From contig NZ_AXAI01000009.1 in the NCBI RefSeq assembly GCF_000472425.1, positions 62,182 through 126,181 on the forward strand: a stretch of 64,000 bases of DNA, read 5' to 3'. The notes below the pieces were generated by a model. That model worked only from the letters and a program-made list of their open reading frames with translations, made no database searches and was not told the DNA's origin. Shown here one piece after another: positions 32,096 through 41,231 of this stretch (positions are counted from its first letter, which is position 1; each line of letters opens with the position of its first letter). The translations under genes and the position numbers were made by a program. Source of the stretch: Bradyrhizobium sp. Tv2a-2. Lineage in GTDB: Bacteria > Pseudomonadota > Alphaproteobacteria > Rhizobiales > Xanthobacteraceae.

Positions 32096-33343
32096 ATGAT
32101 CAAGAAAAGCTTGGCCGCGCTGGCATTGACCGCGACGCTCGCGGCGCCCGCATTTGCGGCGGACGTACCCTCCGAAATCAAGATCGGGACGCTCTACGCC
32201 TCCTCGGGCCGCTACGCCTCGATCTCGATGCCGGTGTACAGCGCGCTGAAACTGTGGGCCGACCAGAAGAACGCCGAGGGCGGCGTCTATGTGAAGGCCT
32301 TCGACAAGAAGCTTCCCGTGAAGCTCATCTCCTATGACGACCAGAGCAACACCGCAACCGCGTCGACGCTCTATAACCAGCTCATCACCCAGGACAAGGT
32401 CGACCTGCTTGTCGCCGATTCCGGCTCCGTCTTGACCGCGCCGGCCGTTGCGATCGCGCGTGACCACAAGGTGTTCCTGTTCGACCAGACCGGCACTGGC
32501 GCGAGCTTCTTCTCCAAGGATAATCCGTACATCGCCCTGATGGCGGACCCGGTCTCCACCGTCTGGCCCAAGCCCGTCGCCGACTTCATCACTCATGACG
32601 GCCCGGCGCTCGGCATCAAGAAGATTGCGATTCTCTACGCGACCAACGAGTTCACGGGAACGCAAGCCAACGCGTTCCGCAAATTCGTGAAGGATTCCGG
32701 CGCGCCGATCGAGATCGTCTATGACCAGGGCGTGCCGACCGAGACCACCAACTACACGGTCATCATCAACAACATCAACAACGCCAACCCGGACGCGGTG
32801 ATCCACTTCGGCTATGCGCCGAACGACATCGCCTTCCTGCGCAACGTCCAGGACGTCGGCGTCAATTTCAAGATGCTGTTCTCGATCTATGCCGGCCTTG
32901 AGACCGAACTCCTGGAAAAGAACATCGGCGCCAAGGGACTCGAGCACATCTGGACCTATGTGCCGCCGTCCGAGCTGGAATATCCCGTCAATTTTGGCAT
33001 GCCCATGAAGGACTACAAGGCGGCCTGGGACAAGGCTTATCCCGGCGGAAAGATCGAGTTCGGCTTCAATGCTGTCGCGGGCTACACCACGGCGCTCGTG
33101 ATCGAGAAGACGCTGTCGGTTGCGACATCTCTCGACCAGATGGAACTGCGGAAAGCGGTGTTCAGCCTATCGGGCCAGCTCAAGACCCTCGACGGCACCT
33201 TCGCGCTGGACGAGATGGGCGGCCAGATCGGCGAATTGACGCCGCTCGGTCAGCTCACCCTCGACGACCACGGCCACGTCAAATTCGTCTCGATCTATCC
33301 GCACGAGACCGCGACCGGCAAGCCGGTCTATCCGGCACCATGA
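32096..33343 (+). CDS. ABC transporter substrate-binding protein (branched-chain amino acid / amide type)
   Basis: 415-residue periplasmic receptor of the HAAT family. Sec signal peptide MIKKSLAALALTATLAAPAFA with cleavage after AFA. The mature protein begins with IKIGTLYASSGRYASISMPV, matching LivJ/AmiC-like Peripla_BP_6 proteins that also bind amides, urea and aromatic acids. It is the first gene of an operon with two permeases and two ATPases, then AtuA-like, amidase and DUF2848 genes. The substrate is therefore probably an amide or a terpenoid or organic acid and need not be a branched-chain amino acid. Expression is likely controlled by the divergent LysR protein. Confidence 0.93.
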   Translation: MIKKSLAALALTATLAAPAFAADVPSEIKIGTLYASSGRYASISMPVYSALKLWADQKNAEGGVYVKAFDKKLPVKLISYDDQSNTATASTLYNQLITQDKVDLLVADSGSVLTAPAVAIARDHKVFLFDQTGTGASFFSKDNPYIALMADPVSTVWPKPVADFITHDGPALGIKKIAILYATNEFTGTQANAFRKFVKDSGAPIEIVYDQGVPTETTNYTVIINNINNANPDAVIHFGYAPNDIAFLRNVQDVGVNFKMLFSIYAGLETELLEKNIGAKGLEHIWTYVPPSELEYPVNFGMPMKDYKAAWDKAYPGGKIEFGFNAVAGYTTALVIEKTLSVATSLDQMELRKAVFSLSGQLKTLDGTFALDEMGGQIGELTPLGQLTLDDHGHVKFVSIYPHETATGKPVYPAP

Positions 33344-33387
33344 GGCTGATAGGGGCGATCAGGCTGACACCGGGGGCGCTGCGCTAA

Positions 33388-34314
33388 ATGTTGACCTACG
33401 CGCTCGTCGCCGGCGTCCTGTTCGGGCTTTATTTCAGCCTGGTCGGTATCGGCCTCAATCTCGTGTTCGGCGTCATGCGCATCGTCAACCTTGCGCATGG
33501 CGACATCCTGATGCTCGGCGCCTTCATCGCGCTCGGGGTGGTGACGCTTGCCGGCATTGATCCCCTGTTTGCGGTGCCGCTCGCCTTCATCGTGTTCTTG
33601 ATCGTTGGGCTCTTGCTCTATTGGGTGCTGGTGCCGCGGCTGCAGGGCTCGGTGAACCCCGAGATGCTCTCGATCATCCTGTTCTTCGGCCTGTCGCAGG
33701 TGATCGAGGCCATTACCACTATCTTCGCCGGCACCAGCGAGCGTTCGATCCAGAGCCGCCTGCTCGGCACCGTGTTCACGACCATCCAGGTCAAATGGTT
33801 CGGCGGCAAGCCGGGCAGGGGCGGGCCGATCCAGATTTTCGGCCAGAGTTTCCCGGCACCCTGGGTGATCGCTGCCGGCACGAGCCTGATCGCGATCGGG
33901 CTTGTCTATCTCTATCTCTACCGCACCCGCCTCGGCACCTTGACGCGCGCAGTGATGTCGCGGCGTGACGAGGCGCTTGCGACCGGCATCGATGTCGACC
34001 GCGTTTCGGCCGCTGCTTTCGGCGTCGGCCTCGGCCTTGCGGCGGTAGCGGGCGTATTCGCCCCCTTCATGTTCGGATCGGTGACGCCGGCCTTCGGCGC
34101 CGATGCCACCGTCACCTCTTTTGCCATCGTGGTGCTGGGCTCGCTCGGCAACCCGCTCGGTACCGCGCTCGGCGGTGTCGTCTATGGCGTCTGCTACATG
34201 CTGGTGCAGACCTATCTCTCGTCCTGGGCCGATCTCTTGCCTTATGTATTGTTGATCCTGATCCTGTTGCTGCGTCCGAGCGGGCTGCTCGGAAGGCAGG
34301 TGCGCGTTGCCTAG
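33388..34314 (+). CDS. ABC transporter permease, LivH-like
   Basis: 308-residue inner-membrane permease with about eight hydrophobic segments. It has the LivH-type N-terminus GVLFGLYFSLVGIGLNLVFG and MRIVNLAHGDILMLGAF, and the cytoplasmic coupling region (TRAVMSRRDEALATGIDVDR). It starts 44 bp after the receptor gene, and its end overlaps the next permease by 8 bp. It forms a heterodimer with the LivM-like subunit. Confidence 0.93.
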   Translation: MLTYALVAGVLFGLYFSLVGIGLNLVFGVMRIVNLAHGDILMLGAFIALGVVTLAGIDPLFAVPLAFIVFLIVGLLLYWVLVPRLQGSVNPEMLSIILFFGLSQVIEAITTIFAGTSERSIQSRLLGTVFTTIQVKWFGGKPGRGGPIQIFGQSFPAPWVIAAGTSLIAIGLVYLYLYRTRLGTLTRAVMSRRDEALATGIDVDRVSAAAFGVGLGLAAVAGVFAPFMFGSVTPAFGADATVTSFAIVVLGSLGNPLGTALGGVVYGVCYMLVQTYLSSWADLLPYVLLILILLLRPSGLLGRQVRVA

Positions 34315-35227
34315 CGCTCTCCGCCATCTGCTGTTCATTATGGCGCCGCTGGTCGTCGTGCTGGCGGTGCTGCCCGGCGTCTATCAGAACCATCTGCTGC
34401 TGTTCAACTTCGTGATCTTCCTGATCCTCGCGCAGGGCGTGAACATCATCTACGGCTTCACCGGCTATCTGCCGTTCGGCTATGTCGGCTTCTTCGGCGC
34501 CGGTGCCTACGGCTTTGCCATCATGGTGATGCATCTGCAGGCGCCCGCCGTGGTCGCCGTGGTGGTCGCAGGCCTTGTCGGCGTCGCACTCGGTCTGCTG
34601 CTGACGCCGCTGTTACGACTGTCGGGTGCCTATTTCGCGATCGCCAATCTCGCGGCGTCGCTGGCCGTGCTGCATCTCGTCGCCAATCCGGCGCTGGAGA
34701 GCATCACCAAGGGGCCCTATGGCGTGTCGCTGACCGGCACCTTCAATCCGAACTCGGCCTATATCGCGGCACTTGTCGTGCTCGCGCTGACACTGGCGGG
34801 TGTGGTCTACCTGAAAAACTCGAGCTTCGGGCTTGCGCTGCAGGCGGTGCGCGAGGATTCGGTCTCGGCCGCAATGTCGGGCGTCAGCGTTGTGAAGATG
34901 CGTGTCATCGCCTGGTTGGCGTCCGCGCTGGTCGCCGGTCTCGCCGGCGGCATCTATGCCTGGTACGTCTCGGTGTTCTATCCCGACAACGTGTTTTCGG
35001 GTGATTTCAGTATCTTCGCCATCGTGTTCGCGCTGTTCGGCGGGGTTGCCACCATCACCGGGCCCATCGTCGGCGTGATCATCCTCTATGGCATCTATAA
35101 CGTGATCGGCTTCACCACGCCGCAATACTTCCAGCTGATCTACGGCCTTCTGATCATGGGGCTGGTGCTGTTCCTGCCGGCGGGGCTGGTCTCGCTGGCG
35201 ACGCGGAGGGGATGGCATGTCCCCTGA
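34307..35227 (+). CDS. ABC transporter permease, LivM-like
   Basis: 306-residue permease with about nine membrane segments and LivM features (AQGVNIIYGFTGYLPFGYVGF, LQAVREDSVSAAMSGVSV). The start codon is TTG at 34307 within the end of the LivH-like gene, so translation is coupled. The stop overlaps the ATPase gene by 11 bp. Confidence 0.92.
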   Translation: MPSALRHLLFIMAPLVVVLAVLPGVYQNHLLLFNFVIFLILAQGVNIIYGFTGYLPFGYVGFFGAGAYGFAIMVMHLQAPAVVAVVVAGLVGVALGLLLTPLLRLSGAYFAIANLAASLAVLHLVANPALESITKGPYGVSLTGTFNPNSAYIAALVVLALTLAGVVYLKNSSFGLALQAVREDSVSAAMSGVSVVKMRVIAWLASALVAGLAGGIYAWYVSVFYPDNVFSGDFSIFAIVFALFGGVATITGPIVGVIILYGIYNVIGFTTPQYFQLIYGLLIMGLVLFLPAGLVSLATRRGWHVP

Positions 35228-35948
35228 AGCAAAACCCATTCTCAATGTCAGCAAGCTCGTCAAGCGCTTTGGCGGCTTCTATGCGCTCGATGGCCTGAGC
35301 TTCCATGTCGCTCCCGGCGAGATTCTGGGCCTCGTCGGCCCCAACGGCTCCGGCAAGACCACGGCGATCAACGTCATCTCCGGCCTCTACGCGCCCGATG
35401 GCGGCGAAGTGGCGTTCGATGGCCAACAAATCGGTGGCATCGCCTCGCACCGGCTGGTGCATCGCGGCATCAATCGTACCTTCCAGGTGCCGAAGCCGTT
35501 CATGTCGCTCACCGTGCGCGAGAACATCAAGGTCGCGCTGTCTTACGGCCGTGCGATGGTTGCGCCGCCCGCTATCAATGAGCTGCTTGAGCAATATCGT
35601 CTTGCCGAGTTCGCGGAGCGCCCGGCCTCCGAGCTCAATAGCGCCCAGCAGAAGATGCTGGATCTGACGCGAGCGCTCGCCACCCGCCCGCGGCTGTTGC
35701 TGCTCGACGAACTCGCGGCCGGTCTCAATCCAGCCGAGCTCGACTGGATCGCCGGCCACATCAAGGCGCTGGCCGCAAGCGGCGTTGCAATCATCGTGGT
35801 CGAGCATCTCATGGGCTTTATCGAGCACATCACCGACCGCGTCATCGTGCTCAATGCCGGCAAGGAAATCTTCGAGGGCAAGCTTGCCGCGGCGGTGAAG
35901 GAGCCCCAGGTAATCGAGGTGTTCCTGGGAGGCGAGCATGCCGCCTGA
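35217..35948 (+). CDS. ABC transporter ATPase, LivG-like, with atypical signature
   Basis: 243-residue nucleotide-binding subunit. Walker A GPNGSGKTTAINVISG is standard and the LivG-type loop RGINRTFQVPKPFMSLTV is present. The ABC signature reads LNSAQQKMLDLTRAL instead of LSxGQ, and Walker B is LLLLDELAAGLNP rather than DEPxxGL. The switch His is in VVEHLM. ATP hydrolysis may therefore depend on the partner's intact signature. It overlaps the LivM-like gene and the second ATPase gene (35938-35948). Confidence 0.92.
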   Translation: MSPEAKPILNVSKLVKRFGGFYALDGLSFHVAPGEILGLVGPNGSGKTTAINVISGLYAPDGGEVAFDGQQIGGIASHRLVHRGINRTFQVPKPFMSLTVRENIKVALSYGRAMVAPPAINELLEQYRLAEFAERPASELNSAQQKMLDLTRALATRPRLLLLDELAAGLNPAELDWIAGHIKALAASGVAIIVVEHLMGFIEHITDRVIVLNAGKEIFEGKLAAAVKEPQVIEVFLGGEHAA

Positions 35949-36657
35949 ACCCAGCTCGTTGTTGGACGCCAAGGGCGTCGAGGCGGGCTACGGCACCATG
36001 CAGGTGCTGTGGGGGGTCGATCTCGACGTGCGTCCCGGCGAGACCGTGCTGCTGCTCGGCGCCAACGGCGCCGGCAAGACGACCTTTTTGAAATCGCTGG
36101 TCGGCCTCGTGCAGGCGCGCAGCGGCATCATCAGGCTCGGCGGCGAGGACATCACGCGGATGCGTTCCAGCGACCGCATGCGCCGCGGCATGACCTACAT
36201 GTCGGAGCTCGCGGTCTTTCCCGATCTCACCATCGAGGAGAACATCCGTATCGGAGCGCAGGCGCTCGGCCATGCCAACCCCAACGGGCGCATGGACGAG
36301 CTCTACCAGCTGTTTCCGGTGCTGCGCGAAAAGCGCCGCCAGCTCGCCTCGAGCCTGTCGGGCGGCCAGCGCAAGATGCTCGGCGTCGCCAAGGCGCTAT
36401 CGGCCGAGCCGAAGCTTCTGGTGATGGACGAGCCGTCGGCGGGCCTGTCACCGTTGTTCGTCAAGGAAGTGATCCGTGTGCTCAGCAGCCTGCAGGGCCG
36501 CGGGCTTGCGCTGTTGATCGCGGAACAAAATATCAGTTTTCTGGAAGTCGCGACGCGGGTGTTCGTGTTGGAGGGCGGCCATATCCGCTTTTCCGGCACG
36601 GTTGCCGAGATGAGCGGCAATGAGGACCTGCATCGCGCCTATTTCGGGCTGACGTGA
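35938..36657 (+). CDS. ABC transporter ATPase, LivF-like
   Basis: 239-residue nucleotide-binding subunit with canonical motifs: Walker A GANGAGKTTFLKSLVG, signature LSGGQRKMLGVAKAL and Walker B LLVMDEPSAGLSP. It pairs with the LivG-like subunit whose signature is degenerate. Its stop codon TGA at 36655-36657 overlaps the ATG of the AtuA-like gene, extending the coupled operon into enzyme genes. Confidence 0.93.
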   Translation: MPPEPSSLLDAKGVEAGYGTMQVLWGVDLDVRPGETVLLLGANGAGKTTFLKSLVGLVQARSGIIRLGGEDITRMRSSDRMRRGMTYMSELAVFPDLTIEENIRIGAQALGHANPNGRMDELYQLFPVLREKRRQLASSLSGGQRKMLGVAKALSAEPKLLVMDEPSAGLSPLFVKEVIRVLSSLQGRGLALLIAEQNISFLEVATRVFVLEGGHIRFSGTVAEMSGNEDLHRAYFGLT

Positions 36658-38003
36658 TGCGCACCATCAGGATAGGGTCCGGCGCCGGTTATTCCGGCGA
36701 CCGGATCGAGCCGGCAGTCGAGCTCGCCGAAAAGGGCGACATCGATTATCTCGTGTTCGAATGTCTCGGCGAACGCACCGTGGCACTTGCGCAGCAGGCG
36801 CGCCTGAAGAACCCCGACACCGGTCACGATCCGCTCTTGGAAGAGCGCATGAGCGCGGTGCTGCCGCTCTGCGCCAAGAAGGGCATCAAGATTATCACCA
36901 ATATGGGCGCGGCCAATCCGGTGGCCGCGGCGAGGAAAACCGCTGAGATTGCCCGCGCGCACGGTCTGCCGTCACTGAAGATCGCGGCCATCGTCGGCGA
37001 CGACGTGCTCGATGCCTGCAAGCAGGGCGACCTGCCGGTCCTGGAATTTCCGGGCAGCATGAAGCAGCTCGGTAACCGCATCGTTTCGGCCAACGCCTAT
37101 CTCGGCGCGGAGCCGATGGCCGAGGCGCTGTCCGCGGGCGCCGATGTCGTGATCACTGGCCGCGCCTCCGATCCCGCGCTGTTCCTGGCGCCGATGATCC
37201 ATGCCTTCGGCTGGGCCATGGACGACTGGAATCTCCTGGGCAAGGGTACGGTCGCCGGGCATCTGCTGGAATGCGCCGGCCAGATTACTGGCGGTTATTT
37301 TGCCGATCCCGGCTACAAGGATGTCGCGGGTCTCGCACGGCTCGGCTTTCCAATCGGTGAGGTCGGCGAGGACGGTTCGCTCGTCGTCACCAAGGTTTCC
37401 GGCTCGGGCGGGGCGGTGACCGCACAAACCTGCAAGGAGCAGCTGCTCTACGAGGTGCATGACCCCAAGCGCTATCTGCAGCCCGACGTAACAGCGGATT
37501 TCTCGGAAGTCGAGATCGAGGAGATCGCACCGGACCGCGTGCGGATCACGGGCGGGCGCGGCACAGCGCGGACCGATACGCTGAAAGTCTCGGTCGGCTA
37601 TGTCGACAGTTTTATTGGCGAGGGGCAGATTTCCTACGCTGGCCCCGGTGCGCTGGCGCGGGGGCGCCTGGCACTCGACATTGTCCGGGAACGCCTCAAG
37701 TTGACTGGTGTTGCCGCAAGCGAATTGCGTTTCGACCTGATCGGCGTCGACTCCCTGCACGGGCCGCAGGTCTCGGCGCAAGCCAATGAGCCCTATGAAG
37801 TGCGCGTCCGCGTCAGCGGCCGCACAGAAAATATGCGTGAAGCCATCAGGATCGGCAACGAGGTGGAGACGCTCTACACCAACGGTCCTGCCGGCGGCGG
37901 CGGGGCCTGGAAATCGGCGCGCGAGGTGGTGGCGGTGGCCTCGGTGCTGCTGCCGCGCGAACAGGCTGCGCCGCAAGTGCGTTTTGTCGGGGCTGAGCCA
38001 TGA
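36657..38003 (+). CDS. AtuA-family protein (DUF1446, acyclic terpene utilisation)
   Basis: 448-residue protein of the AtuA/DUF1446 family: IRIGSGAGYSGDRIEPAVEL at the start, DYLVFECLGERT, KIITNMGAANP and GADVVITGRASDPALFL are family blocks. In Pseudomonas atu clusters AtuA is required for citronellol/geraniol use, but its reaction is not established. The ATG at 36657 overlaps the LivF stop. Its own stop overlaps the small AtuA-C-like gene by 4 bp. In many genomes these two are domains of one protein, so here they form a split pair. Confidence 0.9.
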   Translation: MRTIRIGSGAGYSGDRIEPAVELAEKGDIDYLVFECLGERTVALAQQARLKNPDTGHDPLLEERMSAVLPLCAKKGIKIITNMGAANPVAAARKTAEIARAHGLPSLKIAAIVGDDVLDACKQGDLPVLEFPGSMKQLGNRIVSANAYLGAEPMAEALSAGADVVITGRASDPALFLAPMIHAFGWAMDDWNLLGKGTVAGHLLECAGQITGGYFADPGYKDVAGLARLGFPIGEVGEDGSLVVTKVSGSGGAVTAQTCKEQLLYEVHDPKRYLQPDVTADFSEVEIEEIAPDRVRITGGRGTARTDTLKVSVGYVDSFIGEGQISYAGPGALARGRLALDIVRERLKLTGVAASELRFDLIGVDSLHGPQVSAQANEPYEVRVRVSGRTENMREAIRIGNEVETLYTNGPAGGGGAWKSAREVVAVASVLLPREQAAPQVRFVGAEP

Positions 38004-38314
38004 AGCTGCGCGAGATTGCCCATTCCCGCACCGGTGACAAAGGGAATACCTCCAATATCTCCGTGATCGCCTATGAGGCCAAAGACTACCCGCTGCTGGT
38101 TGCGCAAGTGACGGCGGAGCGGGTCAGGGCCCATTTTGCCGGCGTTGTCGAAGGCAGTGTGGTGCGCTATGAGCTGCCAAGGATAGGTGCGTTGAATTTC
38201 GTGATGACGGAGACCCTGGGCGGCGGGGTGACGCGGTCGCTGGCGCTGGACGCGCATGGCAAGTCGCTCTCCTCAGCGCTGCTGGATCTCGAGATCGAGG
38301 CGCCTGCGGATTAG
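38000..38314 (+). CDS. AtuA C-terminal-like small protein
   Basis: 104-residue protein matching the region that follows DUF1446 in longer AtuA proteins: KLREIAHSRTGDKGNTSNIS near the start, RYELPRIGALNFVMTETLGG in the middle. The ATG overlaps the AtuA-like stop (ATGA). The RTGDKGN block, rich in polar residues, may be a phosphate- or metal-binding loop, but this is not shown. It probably works in complex with the preceding product. Confidence 0.85.
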   Translation: MKLREIAHSRTGDKGNTSNISVIAYEAKDYPLLVAQVTAERVRAHFAGVVEGSVVRYELPRIGALNFVMTETLGGGVTRSLALDAHGKSLSSALLDLEIEAPAD

Positions 38315-38341
38315 AGTTGATACTGAAAGGGCGAGGTGTTC

Positions 38342-39691
38342 ATGACACAGCTTCCAACCATTGCCTCGCTTGCCGACGATCTCGAAGCCGGCCGCACCTC
38401 GGCCCGCAAGCTGGTCGAGGAATGCATTGCCAGGATCGCTGATCCCAAAGGCGAGGGGCAGCGCACCTTCATCCATGTCGACAAGGATGCCGCCCTCGAT
38501 GCGGCTGACGCCATGGATGCGCTGCGCCGGGCCAAGGCAGCGCCCTCGCGCTTTGCCGGCATCCCGGTCTCTATCAAGGACCTGTTCGACATCAAGGGAC
38601 AGGTGAGTCGCGCGGGCTCGCGCGCGCTGGAGGATTCAGCGCCTGCGGAGGCCGATGCCCCCGTGGTGGCGCGGCTGCGCCAGGCCGGCTTCATCGTCAT
38701 CGGCCGAACCAACATGACCGAGTTTGCCTTCTCCGGCATTGGCATCAATCCGCACTATGGGACGCCCAAGGGCGCCTGGAAGCGCGGCGAGGGACACATT
38801 CCCGGCGGCTCGTCCTCTGGCGCTGCAGTCTCGGTGGTCGATGGTATGGCGCATGGCGCGCTCGGCACTGACACCGGCGGTTCTTGCCGAATTCCAGCGG
38901 CTTATAACGGCATCGTCGGCTACAAGCCGACGCAGCGGCGCATTCCGCTCGACGGCGGCGTGCCGCTGTCGTTCTCGCTCGACAGCTACGGGCCGCTGGC
39001 GCGCAGCGTGAGCTGCTGTGCCATCCTCGATGCGGTGCTCGCGGACGAGCCGGTCACGGCTTTGCGGCCGCGGCCGATCAAGGGCGTGCGGCTCGCGGTG
39101 CCGACCACCATCGTGCTCGACGAGCTCGATGACGCCGTGGCGCAGACGTTCGACCGCGCCTTGACCAGGCTTTCCAAGCTCGGCGCGGAGATCGAGCATA
39201 TCGAGGTCCCGGAATTCCTGGACAGCATCACCATGAACAGCACGGGTGGCTTCGCTGCGGCCGAGAGCTATGCCTGGCATCGCTATCTCCTGACCTCCAA
39301 AGGCGACGTCTATGATCCACGCGTTTCGGCACGCATCCTGCGCGGCGAGACGATGAGCGCGGCCGATTACATCGACCTGATCCAGGCCCGCCGCTCGCTG
39401 ATCGCGCGCGTCAATGCGCGGCTTGCACCGTATGATGCGCTGGTGCTGCCGACCACGGCCAACACCCCACCGCGCATCGCCGATCTCGCCGACGACAAGG
39501 CCTTCACCACGGCGAACACGCGGTCCCTGCGCAACTGCTCGCTGATCAATCTGATCGACGGTTGCGCGATCTCGCTGCCCGCGCACCGCGAGGGCGAGGT
39601 GCCGGTCGGCCTCATGCTGGCGGCACCAGGCGGCGCCGACCGACGCATTTTCGAACTTGCGGCCGCTATGGAGCCTGTGATCCGTGTTTGA
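38342..39691 (+). CDS. Amidase (amidase signature family)
   Basis: 449-residue amidase-signature enzyme with the Ser-cisSer-Lys triad: Lys in IPVSIKDLFDIKG, cis-Ser in PGGSSSGAAVSV and nucleophile Ser in LGTDTGGSCRIPAAYNGI. No signal peptide, so it is cytoplasmic and acts on an imported amide. The ATG at 38342 is chosen over GTG at 38336 because of the better initiation codon. It is 27 bp after the AtuA-C-like gene in the same operon and overlaps the DUF2848 gene at its end. The true substrate could be an acyl amide or carbamoyl compound. Confidence 0.93.
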   Translation: MTQLPTIASLADDLEAGRTSARKLVEECIARIADPKGEGQRTFIHVDKDAALDAADAMDALRRAKAAPSRFAGIPVSIKDLFDIKGQVSRAGSRALEDSAPAEADAPVVARLRQAGFIVIGRTNMTEFAFSGIGINPHYGTPKGAWKRGEGHIPGGSSSGAAVSVVDGMAHGALGTDTGGSCRIPAAYNGIVGYKPTQRRIPLDGGVPLSFSLDSYGPLARSVSCCAILDAVLADEPVTALRPRPIKGVRLAVPTTIVLDELDDAVAQTFDRALTRLSKLGAEIEHIEVPEFLDSITMNSTGGFAAAESYAWHRYLLTSKGDVYDPRVSARILRGETMSAADYIDLIQARRSLIARVNARLAPYDALVLPTTANTPPRIADLADDKAFTTANTRSLRNCSLINLIDGCAISLPAHREGEVPVGLMLAAPGGADRRIFELAAAMEPVIRV

Positions 39692-40370
39692 CCTGACCTT
39701 CACTATCGAAGCCCAGAGCGGGCCTGTTCCGCTGACGCTTGCGATCGAACAGCTGGTGATCGCGGGCTGGACCGGCCGCGATCCGGTCGCGCGCGACAAG
39801 CATATCGCCGAGCTCGAGGCGCTCGGGATCGCGCGTCCCGCGACGACGCCGATCTATTACCGCGCTTCGGCACGGCGGCTGACCCAGGAGGACTCGATCG
39901 AAGCCTGCGGCAATGATTCCAGCGGCGAGGTCGAGTTCATCCTGATCGGCTGGCAGGGCCGCGTCTTCGTCGGCCTTGGCTCCGACCACACTGATCGCAA
40001 GGTTGAGAGCTACAACGTCACCGTCTCCAAGCAGATGTGCGACAAGCCGATCGCGTCGGTCCTGTGGGAACTTGAGGACGTCGCCGCCCATTGGGACCGG
40101 CTGATCCTGCGCTCCTACGCCGTAACCGGGAGCAAGCGCGAGCTCTACCAGGAGGGCACGCTGGACGCGATGCTGTCGGTTGCCGAGCTGATCAAGCGCG
40201 GTTTTGATGGCGGCAAACTGCCCGACGGCTGCGCCATGTTCGGCGGCACCTTCGCCGCCAAAGGCGGCATTCGTCCCGCCGACCGCTTCGAGTTCGAGCT
40301 GGAAGACCCGGTGCTCAAGCGCAAGATCAGCCACGCTTACGATGTGATCTCGCTGCCGGTGCGGGGGTAA
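39684..40370 (+). CDS. DUF2848 protein, possible FAH-like fold
   Basis: 228-residue soluble protein of DUF2848, function unknown. GTG start at 39684 within the amidase end (8-bp overlap). By eye the order of motifs (SGEVEFILIG, FVGLGSDHTDRKVE, CAMFGGTFAAKGGIRP followed by DRFEFELEDP) resembles fumarylacetoacetate hydrolase-fold enzymes with metal-binding Glu and Asp residues. DUF2848 next to an amidase suggests a hydrolytic step on the amidase product. It is the last gene of the coupled operon that starts at 32096. Confidence 0.85.
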   Translation: MFDLTFTIEAQSGPVPLTLAIEQLVIAGWTGRDPVARDKHIAELEALGIARPATTPIYYRASARRLTQEDSIEACGNDSSGEVEFILIGWQGRVFVGLGSDHTDRKVESYNVTVSKQMCDKPIASVLWELEDVAAHWDRLILRSYAVTGSKRELYQEGTLDAMLSVAELIKRGFDGGKLPDGCAMFGGTFAAKGGIRPADRFEFELEDPVLKRKISHAYDVISLPVRG

Positions 40371-40481
40371 CTCTCTGCGCTCCATCGTGACCGGGTCAAG
40401 CCCGCCGCCCATGACGGCAAGGGAACAGGCTCCCTCGGAAATCGGGTGGTCCGGCCTGCCGCGATCTGCGAGACTGGGCGC

Positions 40482-41231
40482 ATGATCGCACATGCCAAGA
40501 AAATCCAGCAGCCGCTTCCGTCGCTGGACATCTCCGCCCGGGTCGATGCGCTTGCCTGGCCGCAGGTTGAAACCGACCTCGACGCACAGGGCTGCGCGGT
40601 GCTCAAGCAGTTGCTCACGCCCGATGAATGCCGCGCACTGGCCGCGCTCTATCCCGATGATGCTCGATTCCGCAGCCGCGTCGTGATGGGCCGCCACGGC
40701 TTCGGCCGCGGCGAGTACAAGTACTTCTGCTATCCTTTGCCAGATCTGATTGCGCAGTTGCGGCCCGCGCTCTATGCGCGGCTCCAGGGCGTCGCCAATC
40801 GTTGGAACGAGGCGATGGGGATCGACATCCGTTATCCGGCGCAGCACGACGCGTTCCTGAAACGCTGCCACGATGCCGGCCAGACGCGTCCCACTCCGCT
40901 GCTGCTGCAATATGAAGCCGGCGACTACAACTGCCTGCATCAGGATCTCTATGGCGAGCACGTTTTCCCGCTTCAGGTCGCGATCCTCTTGTCGGCGCCC
41001 GGCAACGATTTCGAGGGCGGCGAGTTTGTCCTCACCGAGCAGCGGCCGCGCATGCAGTCGCGCGCCGAGGTGGTGGCGCTCGCGCAGGGCGATGCGGTGG
41101 CATTTGCCGTGCATCATCGGCCGGTGCAGGGGACGCGCGGCACCTATCGGGTCAACCTGCGCCATGGCGTCAGCCGTCTGCGCGTGGGACGGCGCCACAC
41201 CGTCGGCATCATCTTTCACGACGCCAAATGA
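40482..41231 (+). CDS. 2-oxoglutarate Fe(II) dioxygenase, putative DNA-damage oxygenase
   Basis: 249-residue 2OG-Fe(II) oxygenase. Iron ligands are His and Asp in NCLHQDLYGEHVFPLQ and the distal His in FAVHHRPVQG, with Arg in YRVNLRHGVSR for 2-oxoglutarate. The C-terminus VGRRHTVGIIFHDAK is typical of the family annotated as oxygenase acting on damaged DNA (PF09859-like). The stop overlaps the alkB start (ATGA), so both belong to one operon and a role in alkylation repair is likely. ATG at 40482; earlier in-frame GTG/ATG codons lie in unconserved sequence. Confidence 0.88.
   Translation: MIAHAKKIQQPLPSLDISARVDALAWPQVETDLDAQGCAVLKQLLTPDECRALAALYPDDARFRSRVVMGRHGFGRGEYKYFCYPLPDLIAQLRPALYARLQGVANRWNEAMGIDIRYPAQHDAFLKRCHDAGQTRPTPLLLQYEAGDYNCLHQDLYGEHVFPLQVAILLSAPGNDFEGGEFVLTEQRPRMQSRAEVVALAQGDAVAFAVHHRPVQGTRGTYRVNLRHGVSRLRVGRRHTVGIIFHDAK

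Noticed and set aside
31991..32947. Upstream extension of the LysR frame
   Set aside because: Antisense to the ABC substrate-binding gene; the LysR HTH begins at the 31990 start codon.
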